In this document: positions 1 through 5,553 of the stretch, in pieces
Layout: each line of letters opens with the position of its first letter
Numbering within the stretch: position 1 is the first letter of the stretch
Assembly (NCBI GenBank): GCA_030824175.1
Contig: JAVBYH010000155.1
Span: 1-5,553 of the forward strand
DNA length: 5,553 bases
Source: Bacteroidota bacterium
GTDB lineage: Bacteria > Bacteroidota > Ignavibacteria > UBA10030 > UBA8401
Reading direction: 5' to 3'
Made by a program: the position numbers and the translations under genes
The notes under the pieces: model-generated
The model's input: only the letters and a program-made list of their open reading frames with translations
What the model was told of the DNA's origin: nothing
The model's database searches: none

Positions 1-635
1 ACGTGGAAGTACGGGAGATTGGCAAGGAAGATATCCTCTTTCGTAAAGGGGATGGCCTTGAGCAGGCTTTGGACATTTGACGTGATGTTCCGGTGTGTGA
101 GCTGCACGGCCTTCGGCTCCTTTTCGCTGCCGCTTGTGAACAGGATCACAAGATTGTCGTCGGGCTTGCCGCCGTGTATCGAGCCGAGGAGCAACGACAC
201 TGGCAGCTTCGATTTGAGGGCGGCCTTCAGTTTGTCGGCCGCGCCAATGCTCGCCATGATGTCTTCGATGAACACCATTCCCGGCAGCTGCGGGCAGTTG
301 ATCTTCTCAAGTAGAGCCTTCGATGTGATGACCGTATGGAACGCGCATTTCTTCTGGGCGTATTCCACATTCATCGCTGCTCCCGTCGAGTAATTGATCA
401 TGACCGGCGTCCGGCCGCTCATGAGAGCAGCGAGGACGGACAACGCCGAACCGGACGACGTCGGTATCATAATGCCGATGAATCCCTGTTCGTATTTCTG
501 GAATTTTTCCGCGAGGATGAGCGTGGCAATGAGCGCCTTGCCGTAGGAGATCCGTCGTCCTGTCGTCCGGTCGATGATTGCAAGTTTGGATGCATTTTTT
601 TTTGCGACCTTCACGAATTCCTGATGAAGAAGCAT
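1..635 (-). CDS. AMP-binding acyl-CoA/acyl-ACP synthetase-like protein, N-terminal part (3' end outside window)
   Basis: The minus strand is open from an ATG at 635-633 to the window edge, giving 211 complete residues and no stop. The start is supported by an AAAAGGA ribosome binding site six bases upstream. The protein reads as the N-terminal lobe of an ANL-superfamily adenylating enzyme (AMP-binding, PF00501). Residues 53-82 have the GIMIPTSSG...PVMINYSTGAA pattern seen in the acyl-ACP synthetase half of Aas-type proteins. Residues 163-181 carry the phosphate-binding A3 loop (VILFTSGSEKEPKAV, then LTH), and the A4 segment LPYFH starts at 207. Such enzymes activate a fatty acid with ATP to an acyl-adenylate and then load CoA or acyl-carrier protein, on the cytoplasmic face. 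In E. coli Aas the acyltransferase domain precedes this domain; here the synthetase domain begins at residue 1, so the protein is stand-alone or carries the acyltransferase afterwards. The loop has Lys and Ala where Gly is usual. Family call is firm; substrate is inferred. Confidence 0.87.
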   Translation of the reverse strand, partial: MLLHQEFVKVAKKNASKLAIIDRTTGRRISYGKALIATLILAEKFQKYEQGFIGIMIPTSSGSALSVLAALMSGRTPVMINYSTGAAMNVEYAQKKCAFHTVITSKALLEKINCPQLPGMVFIEDIMASIGAADKLKAALKSKLPVSLLLGSIHGGKPDDNLVILFTSGSEKEPKAVQLTHRNITSNVQSLLKAIPFTKEDIFLANLPYFH

Positions 636-641
636 GGCGGG

Positions 642-648
642 TCCTTTT
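642..648 (-). promoter_or_regulatory. Ribosome binding site of the AMP-binding gene
   Basis: Read on the minus strand this is AAAAGGA, six bases before the ATG at 635. It matches the anti-Shine-Dalgarno core AAGGA and decides the start, since no other in-frame start nearby has a comparable site. Confidence 0.7.
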
Positions 649-662
649 GTATTATTTGGTCT

Positions 663-704
663 GTTGAATCACGCTATAATGAATATTTTTTAGAATTATT
701 CAAC
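663..704. repeat. Inverted repeat GTTGAAT...ATTCAAC near the AMP-binding gene start
   Basis: Two perfect 7-base arms, GTTGAAT (663-669) and ATTCAAC (698-704), flank a 28-base AT-rich interior. They lie 28-69 bases upstream of the AMP-binding start codon, where its promoter should be, so an operator is possible. On the minus strand the distal arm also offers a TTGAAT that could serve as a -35 element, but no well-spaced strong -10 follows. AT-rich DNA produces such pairs easily by chance. Confidence 0.3.
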
Positions 705-846
705 TTACGACACAATTGAGAAGAAAGCAAGGTAGCAGGGGATGTTGCAGAAAATATGTTCCTGGTGCGGAAGATGTCCCGGTGCCCGGAGGGAGCAGGC
801 ACCCGATTTGTTGAAATTTGAAGCAATTTTAGCGCAATTCCACGTA

Positions 847-875
847 TTGACATTGCGATGAGAATACCGGATATT
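847..875 (+). promoter_or_regulatory. Candidate sigma70-like promoter (TTGACA-N17-GATATT) for the cytochrome gene
   Basis: A perfect TTGACA at 847-852 is followed after 17 bases by GATATT at 870-875, which matches the -10 consensus at four of six positions. It would give a start near 882 and a leader of roughly 155 bases. Primary promoters in Bacteroidota often deviate from the sigma70 consensus, so this is a weak call. It competes with the TATAAT at 998-1003. Confidence 0.3.
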
Positions 876-925
876 AACGCGTGCAACACAAACCGTCGTG
901 ATAAAGTTTCCGTATTCTCAACGAA

Positions 926-941
926 GTGAAAAATAATTCAC
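926..941. promoter_or_regulatory. Palindrome GTGAA-N6-TTCAC, possible operator upstream of the cytochrome gene
   Basis: GTGAA (926-930) and TTCAC (937-941) are perfect inverted arms around AAATAA. An outer pair, TTCTC (915-919) and GAGAA (956-960), lies around it asymmetrically. The shape resembles dyad sites of CRP/FNR-family dimers, but the half-site spacing is two bases wider than the classical TGTGA-N6-TCACA, so no regulator is assigned. It sits about 100 bases before the cytochrome start. It could be an operator, or a hairpin in the leader if transcription starts near 882. Confidence 0.35.
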
Positions 942-997
942 ATTATTTTCATCCCGAGAAGCCGGGAGACCATCCCCTCCTTTTCAATCCAGATCAA

Positions 998-1003
998 TAT
1001 AAT
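998..1003 (+). promoter_or_regulatory. Candidate -10 element TATAAT close to the cytochrome gene
   Basis: A perfect TATAAT lies 35 bases before the ATG. Nothing resembling TTGACA is found 16-18 bases upstream; that stretch is C- and T-rich. It would need an activator or a non-canonical sigma factor. In that case the palindrome at 926-941 would be centred about 76 bases before the start of transcription, an activator-like position. Confidence 0.3.
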
Positions 1004-1029
1004 CCACGTCGTAAGTTTAACAACCGTTT

Positions 1030-1034
1030 GGAGG
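1030..1034 (+). promoter_or_regulatory. Ribosome binding site of the cytochrome gene
   Basis: GGAGG, extended to GGAGGA, lies four bases before the ATG at 1039. This is a strong Shine-Dalgarno match and fixes the start, which also produces a clean signal peptide. Confidence 0.85.
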
Positions 1035-1038
1035 ATCT

Positions 1039-3981
1039 ATGAAAAGAATCATTACCACGTTTGTGTTATGCGTCTTCCTGACGCTGCCGGCAATGGCGCA
1101 GCTGACCGGGAAGATCAAAATGATCAGTGTTCCTGATCGGTATAAGATATCGAACAAGGGTCAGTCCACGACGGGCCTGACGGCTGTGGGCATCGGTCAG
1201 CGTGTGGTCATGAAGGGCATCGCCTTCGGCGGGGCCGGCGGCACGAAATACAACGATACGCTCGTGGCGATCACAAGCGCATCCTGGTCCATTACCTCGA
1301 AGCCGGCAGGCTCTGCCGTCGCAATGGCCGATACGGGCGGTGGAAGCGGAATCATGTATTTCATCCCCGATTCTGTCGGCACCTATGTCGTCTCCATGAC
1401 GGCCACCACCCCCCTCGGTGCGGCGATCGCCGGCACGATCACAATCAACGCGGCGAAGTTCGTTGGTGCGGGCCTCTCGGCTCCAGCAACGAACGGCGTT
1501 GCAAACGTCTGCCTTCCCTGCCATACGGGATCGAAGGTGTTCACCGACCTCCTGGCGACCAACCATGGCCAGGCAGTGAAGCGGAAGCTCAATGAGACAG
1601 GCGGACACTTCGGCACAAGCTGCATGAACTGCCATGCGATCGGCGTCGATTATATCACCACCACGAAGAACGACGGCTGGGATGATCTTGCGGCGGCCGC
1701 GGACAGCACGTATAAAAAATGGTTCCCGAACCTGCGTCCCAACGGTCCGGGCACGTTCGATTCGCTCGTCGTCAACAATCCCAAGCTGATGGCGCGCGCC
1801 GGCATTCAGTGCGAAAACTGCCACGGTGCCGCCGGCGAGCACATCAAGACAGGCGACAAGTCGAAACTCGATGTCACGTTGTCCTCCAACGTGTGCCAGC
1901 CCTGCCATTATTCGAGCGATCGCCACGGCATCGGCTACCAGTGGGAAGCGTCGGCCCATGCGAAATCGCAGGCCGAAGGCGCGTCACAGGTGGTCTACAT
2001 GTCGCGCTTCACCTGCGCACGCTGCCATACATCGCAGGGCTACATCAACGAGATCATCGGCGGCAAACCGCAGCCGGTGGCACCGATCACAAGCGGACTC
2101 GTCTATGAGAATCCGATGCCTGTCGGCTGCACGACATGCCACGATCCCCATACGAACAATTCGTCCGTGAAGGATCCCGTGACGGGGGCGTATACGTATC
2201 CCCAGCTCCGTGCGAAGAAGATCGAAGAAGTCTGCATCGGTTGCCACAGCACGCGCGTGAGCAGCCGCGGCTTGCATTCGGCGCATCAGGGTTCGATGAT
2301 CCTCGGCACTGGCGCGGTGAAATTCACGCTCGAGAAGGCCGAAGCCTACCGAACGGCCAGCACGATCATGGAAAACAACGTCGGCACGTGGGGCGGATGG
2401 GAATTGCCGGGTTACACGTACGAGAACGGTGCACACAGCGAAGCACCGGAACTCTGCGTGACATGCCACATGGCAAAGTCACCGTCGTACATCGCGATGG
2501 AAAAAGCGAACTTCGCGATCGCCGATTCTCTCATGACGAAACTCGGACGCCACACGTTCAACGTCGCCACCACGCTCGCGAACGGGAAGAAGTATCTCAA
2601 TCCGACCGGCTGCGTCGAGTGCCACGGAACCGTCACGATCGAATTCGTCGAACTGACACAGGAAAAGACGAATACGCTGCTCGCGCAGCTCTACACGCTG
2701 CTGCCGAAACGTGACACGACGATCAACGCGGCAAACGGATACTTCAGCGGCACACCGAGCAATGCAACAGATCTCACGACTTTAGCGGCGTACACGACGA
2801 TGCCCGCATCGAAGAAACGCACACTGACGACGATCGAACGCGCTGCATGCTACAATTACGCATTCGTGAAGAACGACCTCAGCGGCGGCGTACATAATTT
2901 CACGTACTCAAAGGGCCTCCTCGAATCGAGCATCGAACAGTTGAAGCTCGGCGCGGGCGCATCGACGATCACGCAGGTGAAGGATGTTCCGAACGATAAC
3001 GGCAACCAGGTGCAGGTAGTCTGGAATAAATTCCCGGCCGAATCGTTCAGCTACGGCCGCCTTACCTCGTATGGCGTGTGGCGCGTCGATCCGGAGATCC
3101 TGCCGAAACTTGGCAAGACGGTGAATCCGCTGACCTCGTACACGCAGATGTTCAGTGTTGCAACCGAGGGCGGACAGTATACTATGGCAGGATCGGTCTA
3201 TACGTTCATCGCGTCTGTGCCGGTCTCTGGCCAGTCGATGTATGCGTACATCGCCCCGACATTGTATGACTCGACGAAAACCGGGCTCGTCAATTCGACG
3301 TTCCTCATCGTGGGCAACACCTCCGATGGCAGCAATACGGTGTATGCGTCGCCGACAGCCACCGGGTATTCCATCAACAACCTGCTTCCCTCGATCGTCG
3401 CCGGCGTCTCGGGTTCATCCAGCAGCAAGGGTGTGAACCTCACATGGAAAAAGTCGACGCTCGAACAGGACAACGATATCGCGCAGTTTGCGGTCTACCG
3501 ATCAACAACAGCGGGCTTCACGCCGGATCCCGCATCCCCCTATGCGACGGTGAAGGCCGCCGAATATCTGGATGCCGTGGTGACGACTGGAACGACATAC
3601 TATTATAGGATCGGCGCGATCGACAAGGCAGGAAACGCCGGACCGTATTCGAACGAGTTCAGCCTGAAAGTGACAAGCGTCGAACAGCTCTCGGGCATGC
3701 CGACGACGTTCGCTATGGACCAGAACTACCCGAATCCGTTCAACCCGAGCACGCAGATCAAGTTCGCGCTCCCGAGCCAATCATACGTCTCGCTGAACAT
3801 TTACAACGTGTCCGGCGAACTCGTCCGCACGCTCGTGAACAACGACATGTCCGCCGGCTTCTATTCGGTGACATGGAATGGCATGAACGATCACGGTCAG
3901 ACGGTCAGCACCGGCGTGTATCTGTTCCGTGTACAGACGGGAACATTCGTCTCGACGAAGAAGATGCTCCTCGTGAAGTAA
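1039..3981 (+). CDS. Secreted nine-haem c-type cytochrome with FN3-like domains and T9SS-type sorting tail
   Basis: Complete 980-residue protein. Residues 1-20 form a signal peptide (basic MKR, hydrophobic core, AMA cleavage site before Q21). Residues 22-145 look like a PKD/Ig-type beta domain (SWSITSKPAG, then PDSVGTYVVSMTA). The haem core at 158-530 has nine CxxCH motifs starting at C158, C195, C258, C286, C326, C364, C399, C473 and C525. Details such as GIQCENCHGAAGEH and CTTCHDPH match multihaem cytochromes of the c554-like type. Residues 600-630 hold the conserved GVHN helix that follows such cores. An FN3-like domain starts at DVPNDNGN (649) and runs to about 783; a second, clearer FN3 spans 785-880. 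QNYPNPFNPST at 895 opens the T9SS type-A, FlgD-like sorting domain, which ends in LLVK. Haem is attached after Sec export, and the tail should direct the protein across the outer membrane. The role is inferred as surface electron transfer; the electron acceptor is unknown, and no CxxCK or other catalytic haem site is visible. It is transcribed alone and ends at a strong terminator. Confidence 0.93.
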   Translation: MKRIITTFVLCVFLTLPAMAQLTGKIKMISVPDRYKISNKGQSTTGLTAVGIGQRVVMKGIAFGGAGGTKYNDTLVAITSASWSITSKPAGSAVAMADTGGGSGIMYFIPDSVGTYVVSMTATTPLGAAIAGTITINAAKFVGAGLSAPATNGVANVCLPCHTGSKVFTDLLATNHGQAVKRKLNETGGHFGTSCMNCHAIGVDYITTTKNDGWDDLAAAADSTYKKWFPNLRPNGPGTFDSLVVNNPKLMARAGIQCENCHGAAGEHIKTGDKSKLDVTLSSNVCQPCHYSSDRHGIGYQWEASAHAKSQAEGASQVVYMSRFTCARCHTSQGYINEIIGGKPQPVAPITSGLVYENPMPVGCTTCHDPHTNNSSVKDPVTGAYTYPQLRAKKIEEVCIGCHSTRVSSRGLHSAHQGSMILGTGAVKFTLEKAEAYRTASTIMENNVGTWGGWELPGYTYENGAHSEAPELCVTCHMAKSPSYIAMEKANFAIADSLMTKLGRHTFNVATTLANGKKYLNPTGCVECHGTVTIEFVELTQEKTNTLLAQLYTLLPKRDTTINAANGYFSGTPSNATDLTTLAAYTTMPASKKRTLTTIERAACYNYAFVKNDLSGGVHNFTYSKGLLESSIEQLKLGAGASTITQVKDVPNDNGNQVQVVWNKFPAESFSYGRLTSYGVWRVDPEILPKLGKTVNPLTSYTQMFSVATEGGQYTMAGSVYTFIASVPVSGQSMYAYIAPTLYDSTKTGLVNSTFLIVGNTSDGSNTVYASPTATGYSINNLLPSIVAGVSGSSSSKGVNLTWKKSTLEQDNDIAQFAVYRSTTAGFTPDPASPYATVKAAEYLDAVVTTGTTYYYRIGAIDKAGNAGPYSNEFSLKVTSVEQLSGMPTTFAMDQNYPNPFNPSTQIKFALPSQSYVSLNIYNVSGELVRTLVNNDMSAGFYSVTWNGMNDHGQTVSTGVYLFRVQTGTFVSTKKMLLVK

Positions 3982-3999
3982 CGGCATACACATGGGATC

Positions 4000-4038
4000 A
4001 AAAAAAAAGCAGCCAATTCACCGGCTGCTTTTTTTTTT
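4000..4038. terminator. Bidirectional intrinsic terminator between convergent genes
   Basis: GCAGCC (4009-4014) and GGCTGC (4023-4028) form a perfect six-pair GC-rich stem with an eight-base loop. Nine A's precede it (4000-4008) and ten T's follow it (4029-4038). The hairpin therefore ends in a T-run on either strand. It lies 18 bases after the cytochrome stop and 57 bases after the stop of the convergent repeat-protein gene, so it can serve both. A second T-run at 4042-4049 adds to the plus-strand tail. Confidence 0.92.
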
Positions 4039-4095
4039 GCGTTTTTTTTGTAGGGCGAGGTTCATCTCTTCCCATTTTCCGTTCAACGTCCCTTC

Positions 4096-5553
4096 TCAAT
4101 GCGGCACCTGCGATCCAACAGGAATCGTCGGATCCGCAAATCCCACCATCTGTAGAACGACGCCGCGGTCACTTTGCGGACCGGTAAATTTTGCGATTCC
4201 GTCCAAGTTCGAATCGGCGTCGAGATATCCGGCGACGGGTATGGTCGGATCGGAGAACCCGACAACAAGCAGGATCGCTCCCCTGTCGCTCCCGGTACCC
4301 GTGAAGCGAACGATCCCGTCACGCGTCACATCTCCGGCCTTCATCCCGTACACTCCGGCAGAGAGGAGGAACATCGGTGTGGTACCATACGCCTTCGACT
4401 GGTCTGTGGTGAAATCGTATCTCGCGCTGCTACCGTTCAGGGGAACAGCTTCGGCGCTCATAAGCGGAAGATGATTCCTATGCCTCACGATAACGTAATA
4501 GCTGCCGTGCGCGACTCCCATGAAGGTAAGCGTGCTCGTTCCATTGGTGTCCACGACCGTTCCGTCATTCATCAGGAATGCAGGCTGTAGACCTTTATGC
4601 GAGGCGGAATCCGTCCCTGACCGTAGTTCGACCAATACCCAGTCCACCACAGCGGGCGCAGGTATCGATGGTACAAGTTTTGCCGTATACCCGTATACAG
4701 AGGTGGCGTAAGCATTATCCGAAGACAACGGTATAATACCGGACTCGTTAAGTACGGTCGTCATTCCTCCCCCGCTAAATGCGCCGGCAAGATATACCTT
4801 CAGATTTGTCGTCACGAACGGTGTCGCACCGAAGTTCTGTTCCGTAAGGTTGGCAACAACGTCGGTGACGAGGAGCGTATCCGGAGAAAATCTGAATCCT
4901 TCTTTCAGCGGAATGATCCTGCCCGTCCAACCGAAGGGTACCGTTACCGCGTACGCACCATCTACCCCCGATGTGACCGTCATTGGGCCCGCTAGCTCAT
5001 ACGCAAGAAGGACTTCGCCGGTCCCGGTGTTACCGGAAATCGTATACGTATTTATCACAAAGGTTACCGAAATTGTATGAGCCGCCACGACAGTATTGAA
5101 TGTATAACTCGCCCCGGTCCCGACGGAGATGCCATCGACAAGTACGTCGTCGATGTGATAGCCGGTGTTCGGCGTGATCGTGTATGTCTGGCTGCCATTG
5201 TAGTCCACAGTCGTCACACCGAGCGGTGCAATCGTGCCATTCGCGCCGGCACTCGCGGTAATCTCGAAAGTATTAATGGCAAACGACGCGGCGATCGTGT
5301 GGTTGGCCGTGACATTATTGAATGTGTAGGATGCCACCGCTCCCACGGACACTCCGTCCACGAGCACGTCGGCGATGTGATGATTAGCGTCAGCCGTGAT
5401 CGTGTATGCCTGGCTGCCGTCGTAGTTCACGTTCGTGACACCGAGCGGTGCAATCGTGCCATTCGCGCCGGCCGAGGCCGTGATCGTAAACGTATTGATA
5501 GCAAAACTCGCCGCGATCGTGTGGTTGGCCGTGACATTATTGAATGTGTACGA
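4096..5553 (-). CDS. Large surface/secreted protein with InlB-B-like repeats and dockerin-like C-terminus (5' end outside window)
   Basis: The minus-strand frame is open from the right edge to a TGA at 4098-4096, giving the last 485 residues of a longer protein; a signal peptide would lie outside. Residues 1-171 are tandem 74-residue repeats of the divergent InlB B-repeat type (PF18998-like), with signatures GSQ-YTIT, HI-DVLVDG-SVG and SYTFN. Residues 172-244 resemble the transthyretin/carboxypeptidase-regulatory folds common in Bacteroidota exoproteins (ISGNTG, then FRFSPDT). Residues 250-405 carry the conserved block LKVYLAG, VVDWVLVELR, PAFLMNDGTVV and VIVRHRNHLPLMSA, a pattern I recall from C-termini of large Bacteroidota secreted proteins; it has no assigned function. 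Residues 407-485 hold two dockerin-like loops (DVTRDG from 408, DSNLDG from 447), each followed by FTG, SDRG and VGF-DPTIPVG/A, ending in SQVPH. No QNYPNPFNP tail is present. It is probably an extracellular structural or adhesive protein; any catalytic domain would be upstream of the window. Confidence 0.85.
   Translation of the reverse strand, partial: SYTFNNVTANHTIAASFAINTFTITASAGANGTIAPLGVTNVNYDGSQAYTITADANHHIADVLVDGVSVGAVASYTFNNVTANHTIAASFAINTFEITASAGANGTIAPLGVTTVDYNGSQTYTITPNTGYHIDDVLVDGISVGTGASYTFNTVVAAHTISVTFVINTYTISGNTGTGEVLLAYELAGPMTVTSGVDGAYAVTVPFGWTGRIIPLKEGFRFSPDTLLVTDVVANLTEQNFGATPFVTTNLKVYLAGAFSGGGMTTVLNESGIIPLSSDNAYATSVYGYTAKLVPSIPAPAVVDWVLVELRSGTDSASHKGLQPAFLMNDGTVVDTNGTSTLTFMGVAHGSYYVIVRHRNHLPLMSAEAVPLNGSSARYDFTTDQSKAYGTTPMFLLSAGVYGMKAGDVTRDGIVRFTGTGSDRGAILLVVGFSDPTIPVAGYLDADSNLDGIAKFTGPQSDRGVVLQMVGFADPTIPVGSQVPH
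5041..5553 (-). repeat. Tandem 222-bp (74-residue) InlB-B-like coding repeats
   Basis: Two full units (5484-5263 and 5262-5041, read on the minus strand) and the end of a third (5553-5485) repeat with an exact 222-base period. Parts are identical at the DNA level: 5291-5328 equals 5513-5550 over 38 bases, and 5216-5250 equals 5438-5472 over 35 bases. The last unit before the next domain is the most diverged in protein sequence. The array continues past the window edge. Confidence 0.93.

Larger units (their letters stand above)
636..1038. other. Divergent intergenic region, AT-rich, no convincing gene
   Basis: This 403-base stretch separates the divergent starts of the AMP-binding gene and the multiheme cytochrome gene. 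It is visibly richer in A and T than the flanking genes, especially at 650-705 and 900-950. It should hold the promoters of both genes. It contains a GTTGAAT/ATTCAAC inverted repeat (663-669 and 698-704), a GGTGCC/GGCACC pair (781-786 and 798-803, 11-base loop, no T-run after it), and a GTGAA-N6-TTCAC palindrome at 926-941. A 71-codon GTG-start reading frame on the minus strand (674-889) has no ribosome binding site and no recognisable family features, so I do not call it a gene. I see no tRNA or recognisable RNA family. Confidence 0.7.

Noticed and set aside
675..680. TATAAT on the plus strand as a promoter for the cytochrome gene
   Set aside because: It is more than 350 bases upstream, has no suitable -35 element 16-18 bases before it, and lies in AT-rich DNA where the hexamer is expected by chance.
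19..719. Plus-strand open frames at 19-393, 93-314 and 336-719
   Set aside because: They overlap the clear AMP-binding gene on the minus strand and show no family features; 336-719 also runs into the intergenic promoter region.
776..810. GGTGCC/GGCACC hairpin as a terminator or riboswitch
   Set aside because: Only six pairs with an 11-base loop, no T-run on either side, and no recognisable riboswitch core around it.
674..889. A 71-codon minus-strand frame in the intergenic region
   Set aside because: It begins with GTG, has no Shine-Dalgarno match upstream and ends inside the presumed promoter of the AMP-binding gene. Part looks hydrophobic, but that is common for AT-rich noncoding DNA.
1066..1959. 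A 297-codon open frame on the minus strand inside the cytochrome gene, and a 161-codon one at 1984-2469
   Set aside because: They are antisense to a gene with nine CxxCH motifs and a signal peptide. Their translations are Arg/Ala/His-rich with no domain pattern, as expected from the GC-rich opposite strand.
2839..2865. A possible tenth haem site at C604
   Set aside because: The sequence is ACYNYA, without a second cysteine or a following histidine. The equivalent helix in such cytochromes normally lacks a haem.
5041..5553. The regular repeats as a CRISPR array
   Set aside because: The 222-base period is in frame within an open coding sequence and translates to a known type of protein repeat. 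There are no short repeats with unique spacers.

Overview
The window looks like chromosomal DNA from a member of the Bacteroidota/Chlorobiota (FCB) lineage, most plausibly an Ignavibacteria-type anaerobe. The main clue is the C-terminus of the central protein: a QNYPNPFNPST motif followed by a FlgD-like beta-sandwich ending in a basic residue. This type IX secretion system (T9SS) type-A sorting tail is characteristic of that lineage. The coding DNA is GC-rich and the divergent intergenic region is clearly more AT-rich. The lineage is inferred from protein style only; no rRNA or other marker gene is present.

Layout: (1) positions 1-635, minus strand: the N-terminal part of an AMP-forming acyl-CoA/acyl-ACP synthetase-like protein, running off the left edge. 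(2) 636-1038: a 403-base divergent intergenic region with no convincing gene. It holds the ribosome binding sites of both flanking genes, candidate promoters and inverted repeats. (3) 1039-3981, plus strand: a complete 980-residue secreted multiheme c-type cytochrome. In order it has a signal peptide, a PKD/Ig-like domain, a core with nine CxxCH haem motifs, two fibronectin-III-like domains and the T9SS-type sorting tail. (4) 3982-4095: a short convergent gap with a strong hairpin that can terminate transcription from both sides. (5) 4096-5553, minus strand: the C-terminal 485 residues of a large surface or secreted protein. It has tandem 74-residue InlB-B-like repeats, a transthyretin/carboxypeptidase-regulatory-like domain, a conserved VVDWVLVELR-type domain and a dockerin-like pair of calcium loops at the end. 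It runs off the right edge.

How they relate: the cytochrome and the repeat protein are both envelope or exported proteins, but they are convergent and separately transcribed, so a shared function is not shown. The cytochrome is the most interesting gene. Its domain plan predicts a haem wire or redox enzyme displayed on the outer surface through T9SS, which would suit extracellular electron transfer or reduction of an external acceptor. No catalytic haem signature (for example CxxCK) identifies a substrate. The acyl-ACP synthetase fragment belongs to lipid metabolism and is probably an unrelated neighbour.
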